A stretch of 64,000 nucleotides of DNA from Cannabis sativa (Eukaryota; Streptophyta; Magnoliopsida; Rosales; Cannabaceae): NCBI RefSeq assembly GCF_029168945.1, contig NC_083602.1, positions 29,747,323-29,811,322 on the forward strand, read 5' to 3'. A program made the translations under genes and the position numbers. The notes under the pieces were generated by a model that was not told where the DNA came from, ran no database searches, and was given only the letters and a program-made list of their open reading frames with translations. Below, one piece after another: positions 10,716-21,180 of this stretch (its first letter is position 1; each line of letters opens with the position of its first letter).

Positions 10716-13458
10716 ATGGACGCCAGGCGGACTACCAGGAGTCGGGGCAACTCCGTGGGGTCGAATCAGGGAGAGGGAGCTCGGTTTCCCCCACCTGCTA
10801 GGGGCCGAGGTAGAGGTCCCCGAGGCAGGGCTCGTGGTCGGGGTGTTGAGGACCCGCCACAGGCTGCCCAGGCTCCCCCAGCCGATCAGGGAGCCCCGAA
10901 TTGGGAGTTGCGGTTTGCGGAGATGCAAGCCCGGATCGAAGAACAAGACCTCGAGATTCAGAGGTTGAGACAGCAGGGTGCTCCTGCAGTTCCAGTGCCA
11001 GTAGTTCCAGTGGCACACGCTCCCTGCTTGCCCCTGTGCCGAGATAGTGGTGGCGGCCCATAGATTGGAACCATTGTATGAGCGGTTCCGGAAGCAAGCA
11101 CCTCCGGTATTCCTGGGAGGTCCAGATGTATCGAAAGCCGAGCAGTGGCTGACGGTGATCACCAGAATCTTGAACTTCATGGGTGTCACCGGTAACGACA
11201 GAGTGGTGTGCGCCACATTTCAGTTCCAGGAGGATGCCCTGGTATGGTGGGACATGGTGTCTCAGATTCACGATGTCACCACCATGTCTTGGGAAAGGTT
11301 CCAAGAACTCTTCAACGCGAAATACTATAATGAGGCGGTCAGAAGCGCCAAGAGGAAAGAGTTCGTTCACCTGACCCAGCGGGAGAACATGAGTGTCACT
11401 GAGTATACTACTCAGTTTGACCGGTTGGCGAGGTTAGCCTCGGGAATTGTGCCGACCGACTTCAGCAGGAAGGAGAAGTATCTGGACGGGTTGAATCCCA
11501 AGATCAGGCATGACCTGATGATTACCACAGACGACAGCACCACCTATGCTCAGATGGTGGAGAAGGCACTGCGAGCTGAGGGCGCAGTGGGGTGCATGTC
11601 AGAATCAGCCAGTACTCCGGTTGGTGGCGCAGCTCCTACCCCTCCTGCATCAGGCTTTAGCAGGGGGAGTAGTGGTTCAGCCATTGATCAGAGGAAGAGA
11701 GCACCCACTGCTTCCGGCGGCTCGAGTCAGAACAAGAGGTTCCGGGGGAACCAGAACAGAGGGAGTCGTCCTGGTGGTAATGAGGCCCGATTTTCCTATC
11801 CCGAGTGCCCTAGCTGCAAGAGGCACCATCGGGGAGAGTGCAAGGGGCAGGGATGCTTTCATTGTGGCATGCCCGGGCACTTCAAGAGGGAATGTCCCCA
11901 GCTCCGGCCAGAGGCACCGAGAGCTCCAGCGATACCCACTCCAGCCAGGGTATTCGCGATCACGCAGGCTGATGCAGATGCCAGCCCATCAGTTGTTACA
12001 GGTCAGCTCTTTATTAACAACTCGTTTTATTCAGTGCTGTTTGATTCTGGGGCTACACATTCTTATGTGGCGGCCAGAGTCTTTAGTAAGTTGGGTAGAC
12101 CCTTTGATAGATATGAATCAGGGTTTGGGACCCTGTTACCTGGCGGAGAATTGGTTATCTCCAATAGGTGGATTAGGTCTATGCCGATCAGAATAGATGG
12201 TACAGAGTTAAGCGCTGATCTGATAGAGATGAGCTTAGTCGAATTCGATATTATTTTAGGAATGGATTTCCTATCTAAATATTCGGCGAGCATTGACTGT
12301 AAGAGGAAGATGGTGGTCTTCCAACCGGAAAGTGAAGAACCGTTCGTGTTTGTGGGTTCGGTTCAGGGATCTCGGATCCCGGTGATCTCGGCTATGTCAG
12401 CGAGAGAATTATTGCACGGTGGGTGCTTAGGGTTTCTGGCCGTAGTGGTGGATACCACTCGGCCAGACACCATTCGGCCAGAGGACATCAGAGTGGTTCG
12501 GGAATTTTTGGACGTTTTTCCCGAAGAACTTCCAGGGTTACCACCTCAGCGGGAGATTGACTTCGTGATTGACTTGGCACCAGGGGTGGATCCGGTTTCT
12601 AAAGCCCCGTATAGGATGGCTCCAGCTGAACTTAAGGAATTAAAGATTCAGCTCCAGGGGTTGCTTGACATAGGGTTCATTCGGCCCAGTGTGTCACCTT
12701 GGGGAGCCCCGGTTTTATTTGTGAAGAAGAAGGATGGGTCTATGAGGATGTGCATCGACTACAGAGAGTTGAACAAGTTGACGGTGAAGAATAAATATCC
12801 ACTACCTAGGATCGATGACTTGTTCGATCAGCTTCAGGGGAAGACGGTCTTTTCTAAGATTGATCTCCGTTCGGGTTATCATCAGTTGAGAATCCGAGAG
12901 GAGGACATTCCAAAGACGGCTTTCCGTACTAGGTATGGACACTACGAGTTTCTGGTTATGTCATTCGGACTAACCAATGCTCCTGCAGCATTCATGGACC
13001 TGATGAATAGAGTATTCAAGGATTTCCTCGATATCTGTGTGATTGTATTTATCGACGACATCCTCGTGTACTCTCAGTCAGAAGAGGAGCATGAGATACA
13101 TCTTCAAATGGTACTGCAACGACTTCGAGAACATAGATTCTACGCCAAGTTCAAGAAATGTGAGTTCTGGTTGTCTCAGGTGTCCTTCCTAGGACACATT
13201 GTGGGTAAGGACGGGATCAAGGTGGATCCCGGGAAGATCGAATCCGTCAGGGATTGGCCGAGGCCGAAGACAGTGACAGAGATCAGAAGCTTTTTGGGAT
13301 TAGCTGGGTACTACCGTAGGTTCGTGGAGGGGTTCTCCAAAATTTCAATGCCCCTAACCGAGCTTACAAAGAAGAATCAGCGATTTATCTGGTCAGATAA
13401 ATGCGAAGCTAGTTTTCGGGGAGGCCGAAACGAGAGGTTGATTACCGCTCCGTACTAG
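10716..13458 (+). CDS. Gypsy-1 gag-protease-RT region (frameshifted)
   Basis: The gag ATG is taken at 10716 (MDARRTTRS), the same start position and sequence as in gypsy-2. An Arg/Gly/Pro-rich N-terminus leads to a frame change near 11040. The 803-codon frame from 11047 then carries the retrotransposon gag domain (about residues 20-180), a CCHC knuckle [14 protein letters not shown] (about 269-282), the aspartic protease site [10 protein letters not shown] (about 331), and the RT with FIDD catalytic box (about 668-671). These assemble the particle, process the polyprotein and copy RNA to DNA. The frame breaks near 13430, where the sister copy reads on into RNase H. The difference there is confined to CAG/CTG/CCGG sites. 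Confidence 0.93.
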
Positions 13459-13460
13459 CT

Positions 13461-14747
13461 TTGCCTTCGGACGAGGGGAAGTTCGTGGTCTATTGTGACG
13501 CATCCAAACAGGGTTTGGGGTGCGTATTGATGCAAGCCGATCGGGTTATCGCTTATGCCTCCCGTCAGTTAAAGGATTATGAACAGCGATACCCGACTCA
13601 TGATTTAGAATTGGCCGCAGTGGTTTTTGCACTGAAGATTTGGCGGCATTACTTGTATGGGGAGAAGTGTGAAATCTATACCGACCATAAAAGTCTCAAG
13701 TATTTCTTTACTCAGAAAGATTTGAACATGAGACAAAGGCGTTGGTTGGAATTAGTGAAGGATTATGATTGTGAGATCCTTTACCATCCCGGGAAAGCCA
13801 ATGTAGTGGCCGATGCCCTGAGCAGAAAGGGTCCCGGGCAGGTAACTAGCATGGTTCAGATCTCACCTCAGCTAGCAGAGGATATGGTTAGATCCAGCAT
13901 TGAGTTTGTGGTAGGTCAGCTTCACAACTTAACGCTGCAATCTGATCTGTTAGAAAGAATAAAGGTTGCTCAGATGTCAGATCCGGAGTTAGTGAAGATC
14001 CGAGATGAGGTATTGGCTGGTCAAGCCAAAGACTTTTCAGTGTCAGACAGTGGGATGCTTTTGTATAAAGCCAGGGTTTGTGTCCCGAACAGTGTGGACT
14101 TGAGAAACGAGATCTTTGAGGAGGCTCATTCTACTCCATATTCTCTGCATCCCGGCACCACCAAGATGTACCAAGATTTGAAACCGTACTTCTGGTGGAG
14201 CGGTATGAAGAAGAATTTGGTAGAATTCGTTTCGAGATGCCTCACATGTCGACAGATCAAGGCCGAACATCGGAGGAGACCGACGGGGTTGTTGCAGCCT
14301 CTAACCCTACCAGAATGGAAATGGGAGGATATTACAATGGATTTTGTGGTCGGGTTACCTAGGACCACGGGTATGTATGATTCCATCTGGGTAGTGGTAG
14401 ATCGATTTACGAAATCTGCTCATTTTCTGCCGGTCAGAACAACATTTTCTGTGGATCAGTTGGCAGAACTGTACGTCAGGGAAATAGTGAGACTTCACGG
14501 GGTACCGAAGTCTATAGTTTCGGACAGGGATCCGAAATTCACTTCCAAATTTTGGCAAAGTTTGCAACGGGCAATGGGTACGAAGCTGAAATTCAGTACA
14601 GCATTCCATCCTCAGACAGATGGTCAGTCCGAAAGGACAATTCAGATATTGGAGGATATGTTGAGAGCCTGTGTTATGGACTTTGAGGGTTCATGGAGTA
14701 AATATCTACCGTTAATAGAATTTTCATACAACAACGAGTTACCGTAG
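13461..14747 (+). CDS. Gypsy-1 RNase H and integrase core
   Basis: A 428-residue frame. RNase H starts at [16 protein letters not shown] (about residues 8-23) and includes the [10 protein letters not shown] block. The integrase has the HHCC zinc finger (His about 223 and 232, CLTC about 260-263) and the DDE core: [15 protein letters not shown], and Glu in the TDGQSERT block. It would insert the cDNA into host chromatin. The ATG at 13461 only follows an upstream frameshift; the true product is part of the gag-pol precursor. The frame ends near 14745, where AACAACGAG stands in place of AACAACAG in gypsy-2, causing a stop. Confidence 0.92.
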   Translation: MPSDEGKFVVYCDASKQGLGCVLMQADRVIAYASRQLKDYEQRYPTHDLELAAVVFALKIWRHYLYGEKCEIYTDHKSLKYFFTQKDLNMRQRRWLELVKDYDCEILYHPGKANVVADALSRKGPGQVTSMVQISPQLAEDMVRSSIEFVVGQLHNLTLQSDLLERIKVAQMSDPELVKIRDEVLAGQAKDFSVSDSGMLLYKARVCVPNSVDLRNEIFEEAHSTPYSLHPGTTKMYQDLKPYFWWSGMKKNLVEFVSRCLTCRQIKAEHRRRPTGLLQPLTLPEWKWEDITMDFVVGLPRTTGMYDSIWVVVDRFTKSAHFLPVRTTFSVDQLAELYVREIVRLHGVPKSIVSDRDPKFTSKFWQSLQRAMGTKLKFSTAFHPQTDGQSERTIQILEDMLRACVMDFEGSWSKYLPLIEFSYNNELP

Positions 14748-14757
14748 TACGATAGGG

Positions 14758-15222
14758 ATGGCACCCTACGAACTGTTGTACGGTAGGAAATGTAGATCCC
14801 CTATCCACTGGGATGAGACAGGGGAGAGGAAATACCTAGGTCCAGAGTCAGTTCAGCGGACCAATGAGGCAATAGAGAAGATTAAAGCTAGAATGCTTGC
14901 CTCCCAGAGCAGACAGAAGAGTTACGCAGATCCGAAACGTAGGGATGTTGAGTTCCGAGTAGGGGACCATGTGTTTTTGCGAGTATCTCCGATGAAGGGG
15001 ATTAAACGTTTCGGGAAAAGAGGCAAGTTATGCCCTAGGTTTACAGGACCTTTCGAGATTCTCGAGAAGATAGGTCAAGTGGCATATCGGTTAGCATTGC
15101 CTCCGGCCTTTATCGGCAAGGCACAACGTATTTCATGTCTCAATGTTGAGAAAATACGTTTCGTACCCCTCTCATATACTCGAGTTATGAGGGCCTTCAC
15201 TTCGATCCGATATGTCTTATGA
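14758..15222 (+). CDS. Gypsy-1 integrase C-terminal segment (truncated)
   Basis: This continues the integrase after the frameshift: the [17 protein letters not shown] block, the [14 protein letters not shown] block and the [12 protein letters not shown] block, all typical of the chromovirus integrase C-terminus. In gypsy-2 the frame continues into a chromodomain-like tail. Here it derails near 15110 (CCGGCCTTTATCGGCAAGG against CCAGCTTTATCAGCAGTG in gypsy-2), so the tail between about 15130 and 15402 is out of frame although recognisable at DNA level. All differences at this break involve CAG to CGG or adjacent indels. Confidence 0.88.
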   Translation: MAPYELLYGRKCRSPIHWDETGERKYLGPESVQRTNEAIEKIKARMLASQSRQKSYADPKRRDVEFRVGDHVFLRVSPMKGIKRFGKRGKLCPRFTGPFEILEKIGQVAYRLALPPAFIGKAQRISCLNVEKIRFVPLSYTRVMRAFTSIRYVL

Positions 15223-15397
15223 GGAACAACAAGTGCGGATCCCGGATAGAAAGGATAAAGTCCTTCGAATAAGACTATAGCGTTGGTCAAGGTTCTCTCG
15301 GAGAAACAAGAAGGTGGAAGAAGCCACCTGGGAGCTAGAATCGGATATGCGAGCTCAATATCCAGAGTTATTCGTGTTAGATTTCGGGACGAAATCC

Positions 15398-15415
15398 TTT
15401 TAAGCGGGGGATAGT
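15398..15415 (+). other. Polypurine tract of gypsy-1
   Basis: Purine run AAGCGGGGGA directly 5' of the 3' LTR, where plus-strand DNA synthesis would be primed. Confidence 0.8.
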
Positions 15416-17648
15416 TGTAAAGCCCGCTTAGTTAATTTGGAAATTAGCAAAGCTATTTATGTTAATCAGAAATTATTTATAGATATTTAAATAATTTATT
15501 ATTGATATTTATGGAATTCGTATATGCATAATTATGTCATCGTAGCTTTTATATTTCGCATTTCCGGTGTCCGGTATTTTGGAACTCGGCGTTTGGCTCA
15601 GTAGAAATCACAACTTAGTATGTTAGTATTTTGGGGACGGGTTTTAGACATTGGGAATGTCGGGAATGGCCGGGAATTTAGAATGTCCCAAAAATACCCC
15701 TTTAGTATGATTTTTGTGATTTTATGGTGGAGGGGCAAAATGGTCTTTTTGCCCCATTAGTGTTTTGTCTTATATGAGTTTATTAAATGAATTAAATGTT
15801 TATTTATTTAATTGCTTTTGGCTGAAATGGGTTTAATAAAATGGCATTATTCTTCATTTCTTTTTTTTTTCCAACACTTAGTCATTTTGAAAAGAAAATT
15901 CCAAAAATAGAAAAAACTCTCTCTCTCTCTTTTCCTCTCTTTTCACCGAGCTTGGGGGTTCAAAGCTGGGATTTTTGGTTGTGAATTCAAGTCATTTTAG
16001 CAAGATCAAAGTGAATTTTCTTTAAGGTAATTCTTGGCTTTAATCTCTTACTTGTTTTTCTTGAAAAAAATGATGAAAATGGATGAAAATGCATGTAGTT
16101 TTGGATGTTGTTGGCTGCTGTGTTTTGTGATTATTTTGTGTGATTCAAGCATGTTAAATTGATAGGAATTAAGCTATGTTGAAGGATGTAGGTTAGATTG
16201 TTAAGCTTTTAGTTTTTATGTGAAAAAGTATGAATTTTGGAAGGAAAATGTTGTGATTATTTTCTGTGTTGTTGCTGTTGTTCTTGTTAGTTTGCAGAGG
16301 TGATATTATGCTTAGTTATGTTGAATTAAGTTGGTTTGCATGCTTGTTTAGGTGGTTTGCTCAAGCTTGAGTTTGGAACTCAAAGCTTGAGCTCCAATGG
16401 CAAATTTTGTATTTGTGGTTTCTGGGTAGGTTTGTTGCCTTGGATTTGTTCTTTAGGGTATTTAGAACAGGTCTGGAAAGTTTGGGACCAATTGGGTTTG
16501 AATTGGTCAAGTTAGGAGAATTTTAGTTGGTCGCCCGCGAGGAATCGGAATTCGGTTGAGCATCCGAATTCGGATGGGGGTTCGTACTTCCGAACCGAAT
16601 TCGGTTGGGCAACCTGGCCTCACGGTTGGGGATTTTTCGAACCCTAGTTTTCCTCGTTTCGGTTTTTAGGTATTGCCATGCTTTTTATCGATGTGAAACT
16701 TTTAGTTTCAAGTTTTAGTCCCCGGAAGTGATTTAGCGTGTCACTTATAGCGTTGTGATTTTTATGGTTTAGGAGCCCGATGTCCGCCGTTCAGCCTTCG
16801 GTTCCGGTAGTTGACCGTACACACACAAATCGAATCCGTGTAAGATTAGTATAACAAGATGCATATGTAGATTACATGTTTAGCGTGCATGTAGGAAGCC
16901 CGCTAGATTACATTAGTTATGTATTTAGGCTTCGAACCATCCAACCCCGTCACGTCGGTACAGGCCGGAGTATGACCAAGCCGGAGTATGACCGGCTCGA
17001 CCGATCAGCCGACACTTGGTTGGTGGTTCGGTGCTATTGACCTATCCCGTCTGCAGACAGCTGGAGTATGACCAGCAGCCGGAGTATGACCGGTTCGACC
17101 GATCAGGAGGATACTTGTCAATAGTACCGTCCCCTGAACATTCAAAACTCAGTACCATGTTGGACATGGCAGTAGTGCTCAGTACCATGTTGGACATGGC
17201 AGTCGCGGGACTCCGGCATCGTGTTGGACACGACAGTCAGTTTTATGTATGATATTATTATGCTTTTCTTACTGAGTCTGTCGACTCACAGTTTACGTTC
17301 ATGTGTAGGTAAAGGCAAGGCTGTAGCTGATGGACCGTGACCGAGCATATGAGATTGTACATGTCAGGGCGGTTAGGCCTGGAGCGTACGATCCTCGGGA
17401 CAGCAGGGCTGAGATTTTTGTAACTGTCGTTAGACGACTTTATTTTGATGTAAAAGTTGAACAGTTAAAACGTTTGTAAATATTTTTATAAATCGGGATC
17501 CCGAGACTTTTTGCAAAATGGTTTATAAGTTAATGAAAAAGCAAAATTTTAATTAATCACGTTTTTCCATAAACCTCGTTGACTAGCAACGAGCTGCACA
17601 GTACGTTTAAAAATCACGTAATACGCCTAAGATAGTTAGGGTGTTACA
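15416..17648 (+). repeat. 3' LTR of gypsy-1
   Basis: 2,233 bp with the same termini as the 5' LTR. It is almost the same sequence, except that many CAG, CTG and CCGG sites present in the 5' LTR and in gypsy-2 appear here as CGT, CGG, CCG or with a base missing (for example 15518-15522, 15541-15546, 16550-16640). The reverse pattern, with this copy keeping CTG and the 5' LTR losing it, occurs once near 16263-16283. Confidence 0.95.
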
Positions 17649-17900
17649 AAAGGAGTTTCAGCATCAAAGATTCAGAGAAAGAGATCCAGGTTCAGATATT
17701 GATAATGCTCTGCTACAGAAAGGAATCAAGGGCTAGATATCTGAACGGAAGGAGTCATTATATTCCGCTGCACCCAATGTAAGGTTTCTTAAACTTTATG
17801 TGTGTTTAATTTATCGTTTTAGAAAGTTCATATTTAGGATGTTAATAAACATACTTGTGAGTAGATCTAAGATCCTGGTAAAATAATTTCCAACATATTA

Positions 17901-19233
17901 TTACTTTTATATTTATTTAATAATTTTTTAAATGATATTAAATTTTGTATCAAGATTTATAATTATGCAATAGAGCATAATTATTAAAGTTGATATAAAA
18001 GTGTCACAAAATTACTTTTTGTGTCAAATATAGTTCAATTTTTATATCTCTACTTAGAGATGGTCTAATAGTGTGTTAAAAAATGATGCAAAATTGGGAC
18101 ACAATAAGTTGTGTGTCAAATTTAACACAACATTTACTATAATGCAAAATTTGTATTACTATAAATACAATATTTTTTATTTATTTTTATTAATTTATTA
18201 GTATATTTAAAGTTAACATTAAATTATGAATTATTTATATATATTTATTTTATATTTTAAAGTTAATGATAAAGTTATTTTTTTTTATATTCTTTTAAAC
18301 ATATTAATAAACATTGAATTTTGCATAGGTTTTACAATTGTGTATTTATGTATAATATCAAAAATTAATGTAAATATATTAAATAATTATTTTTTTACCA
18401 AATAAAGTATAATGTTTACATCTTTTATTTGTATTATTAAAAAAATCATAATAGTTCAATTAAAAAAATAAAAAAGGACCAACTACCAATTTCCTTTTCT
18501 AAAAAAAGGACCAACTACCAAATTCCTTAAAATTAATTGCCCCTTTGATTTTGCAACTTCTTTCTTACAAGAAAAAGGGGAAACCACATTGATGTGCATA
18601 TTAATTCATCACATTACTTTGTTACTTTTTGTACACATATTTTGCAGCAAAACACAACTATTATTTATTTTTCTTTGAATTTAAGACACATTTATAAAAG
18701 TTCATATTTCAGGAAAATTGTATTTTGTATAAATATATCTAGATATATATATATCAATCATGGGTTATCGGTTACATACTCTTGGAACATTTTGTAAATT
18801 ATTAAGAAAAGTTGATGAGAAGGTCCTATATGTGATGCTTTATGGATCAGTCCACATTTTTTTGGAACACTTATTTTATTTTCAAGTGTATTTATAGTGT
18901 ATACATGAGCAATTGAGTTAGGCACTAAGAAGTACTCACTTTTGTAGAAGATGAAGGTGCCATACAAAAGCTCATCTGCCGTCTAACAGATCCAAGCTTG
19001 TGTGGTGTGTACTTATTTTTTTTGAAGAAATTTTTTTTATTAAATTATTATTTTTTAATTAATTAATTAATTAATTAAAATTAGTTTTATAAACTTTTTT
19101 AACTAATGAGTAAAACTGAAACATTTTCTCTTCAATTTTTTTCACTAACGTTCACACAATTCAACTTTCTCTCTTCGCGATCAGAAAAATGACTTTCATC
19201 CCGTTATTGCATTATGTGTGTTTCCTATATAAT
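17901..19233. other. AT-rich intergenic DNA
   Basis: No gene is seen. The stretch is very AT-rich with TTAA repeats (about 19045-19080). ORFs here, such as 18594-18797, lack any recognisable domain and have no codon signal above background. Confidence 0.6.
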
Positions 19234-19664
19234 TGTGACAGTCAGTAGTCCCGTGATCCGTAAGGGGAAATACCGGGTAAACTGTGCAATCCCACATTGC
19301 CTGGGGAAGGTCAAGTGGGATGATTTTGAGACAGTGTAGGTATGGGATTACACAGTTGAAGAGAGCTTAAATGGATTGATTGGTACTACCTATATCAACA
19401 AGGTGCATCTTGTTTTTCGGTAGCCCATCTCGAAAGAACTCCACAGTTAAGCGTGCTTGACCTGGGGTAATTTAAGGATGGGTGACCTCCTGGGAAGTTT
19501 TCCCAGGAAGCGTGCGAGTGAGGACAAAGCACGTTGGAAACACTCGTGTTGGTCTATAGGGTCAGTCGTCAGTCCATGAAGCGGCCAGAGTGACGACTCG
19601 TGTATAAGAGCCATTCATTTCGTGGATGTAACGACCCAATGAGACTTGAAGCGGGGACGTTACA
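19234..19664 (+). mobile_element. Cassandra-like solo LTR carrying 5S rRNA sequence
   Basis: A 431-bp sequence starting TGTGACA and ending GTTACA, flanked by a perfect 5-bp TSD ATAAT (19229-19233 and 19665-19669). Its centre (about 19420-19500) matches plant 5S rRNA: CCCATC, AGAACTCC, CAGTTAAGCGTGCTTG (A-box region), then GGATGGGTGACCTCCTGGGA (C-box region). LTRs carrying 5S sequence define the Cassandra TRIM family, transcribed by Pol III. The TG...CA ends and 5-bp TSD argue against a SINE or a stray 5S pseudogene. No internal domain or second LTR is present. The LTR is somewhat longer than usual for Cassandra. Confidence 0.88.
19420..19500 (+). pseudogene. 5S rRNA-like segment with Pol III A and C boxes
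   Basis: The internal promoter portion of a 5S rRNA gene, recognisable by the blocks AGTTAAGCGTGCTTG and GGATGGGTGACCTCCTGGGA. Its first third and last part diverge from 5S, so it is a promoter-bearing relic inside the LTR and not a functional 5S gene. Confidence 0.85.
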
Positions 19665-19669
19665 ATAAT

Positions 19670-21140
19670 AAAGTAGAACCAACAAGAAAAAGACATTTTT
19701 TTTCTCAAAAAAAATCTATATACAGTTTTTATATTACGATTATATTACAATATGTATTATGCGCAATATTATTTTTAAGTGTGATATTTTGATGGTTTCC
19801 TATCGTGCAATAGAACTTTGATATAGTGGTTCGATTGTGCTGTTTTATCTTGGGGATGACGGAACTGATAGTTATACTTGCACGACTCTGGGCAGTATTA
19901 CAAACATCTTAAAGAGAGTGACTTAATCCGCAACTCAACCTAGATTCTAATTCGGTAATTTCATTCCGTTTTATTTTTTGGAGCAAGTAATATTTGAACT
20001 AGGGGTGTACGTCGGTCGGTTTATGTTACATTTTATTCAACCCAATATAAAGATCGGGTTACAAAAAATCTAAGTGCAACCTGTCCAATTAAGAAAAAAG
20101 AAAATAGTAACTCACCTAATGAAATTAGTCGGTTTGGTCCGGTTTAAATTTTACATTCATTTTTTATAGTTTAGTGAATTGTAATAATGAGACAAATATA
20201 TATAAATTGAATTCAAAGTTCAAATCAACTATTATAAGAAACATATTAGTTTGAACATTATATTTAAAATAATTAATTGGGTTAGTGATGAGGTTAATTG
20301 CTTAATTCGGATTGATTAGACGGTTTGATATTATTTTCAACTCATCTAGTATAAAAATTAAGCAGGTTATATTTTGGTCGGATTTTTCAGTTCGTAATTT
20401 TCGACAAATTATCTTAATTTAGTTTAAATAGGTTATTCAGGTTTACAAAAAATTCATTTAAAACCCTAAATCAAACACGTATCAATCATTTTTTTTTTTC
20501 ATGTAACTACATTTTTTTTAAATATCACAACAGACAAGGACATGTCTATGAGATTATGATGTTGTTGGGTGTGATTTAATTGAAGGAAGTTACAAGTACC
20601 TTAAATATATGCACGACATAAGTAACATATATATTAAAATAAAAGAAATTTAATGATCATTAGTTTTTTGTTTTGAAGTAATTTACGATATAGCAGTGTA
20701 ATGTATATATATATATATTATATTATATATTATAACAGTGTAATATATTTTTAATATGCAATAAATAAAGTTAGATATATTCAACAAGAAATGTACGCTT
20801 ATTTTTAAAAAAGGACTTTGTGATATAAGTTTAATTTTCAATTATAAATAAATATTTAAGTATATTTTTTAGCGTTAATAATACTTAAGTTATATTTTTA
20901 AAACTACACATGACCATTAAATGTTTAGTTATTATTCACGTGTCATTTTTTTATTGATATATTTAAACTATTCTCTTAACAAATAAAAACTTTAATGACT
21001 TGAACCAATCAGGGTATTATTATCGTGAAAAATTAAACTTCGGTATTTATTTATAACTGAGAGTTAAATTTAATTATTTATACCGCAAATTACTCTTTTT
21101 AAAATGAAGTCTATTACAACTTTTAATCAAATCTCCTAGC

Positions 21141-21180
<40 letters not shown>

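Larger units (their letters stand above)
8179..17648 (+). mobile_element. Gypsy-1: complete Ty3/gypsy chromovirus-type element
   Basis: A 9,470-bp element with both LTRs, a primer-binding site complementary to initiator-Met tRNA, gag, protease, RT, RNase H, integrase and a polypurine tract, flanked by a perfect 5-bp TSD AAAGG (8174-8178 and 17649-17653). The gag-PR-RT-RH-INT order is gypsy-type. LTRs over 2.2 kb, and the chromodomain-like integrase tail visible in the sister copy gypsy-2, suggest the Tekay/Del chromovirus lineage (inference). Coding frames are broken near 11040, 13430, 14735 and after 15110. The breaks fall at or beside CAG/CTG/CCGG motifs where gypsy-2 keeps the frame, so some may be sequencing artefacts. 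Confidence 0.97.
6524..17895 (+). mobile_element. Solo LTR, copia family A, split by gypsy-1
   Basis: A family-A LTR in plus orientation, in two pieces (6524-8178 and 17649-17895), about 1.9 kb once the nested gypsy element and one copy of its TSD are removed. It starts TGTTGGG, ends TCCAACA, and is flanked by a perfect 5-bp TSD TATTA (6519-6523 and 17896-17900). No internal family-A sequence adjoins it, so it is a solo LTR. A TATAAATA box at 7958-7965 lies in its right half. Gypsy-1 inserted into it later. Confidence 0.95.

Noticed and set aside
10650..11370. Minus-strand ORFs of 188 and 190 residues over gypsy-1 gag
   Set aside because: Shadows of the GC-rich gag reading frame on the opposite strand.
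11546..12196. 216-residue plus-strand ORF inside gypsy-1
   Set aside because: An alternative frame of gag-pol; the real frame (from 11047) holds the knuckle and protease. The equivalent wrong frame opens the 784-residue ORF of gypsy-2.
19420..19500. Functional 5S rRNA gene
   Set aside because: Only the promoter-containing middle matches; ends diverge and the segment is embedded in an LTR with a TSD.
20001..20470. Possible hAT-type MITE starting AGGGGTGTACG
   Set aside because: I could not find a matching inverted end or an 8-bp TSD, so it is mentioned only as intergenic content.
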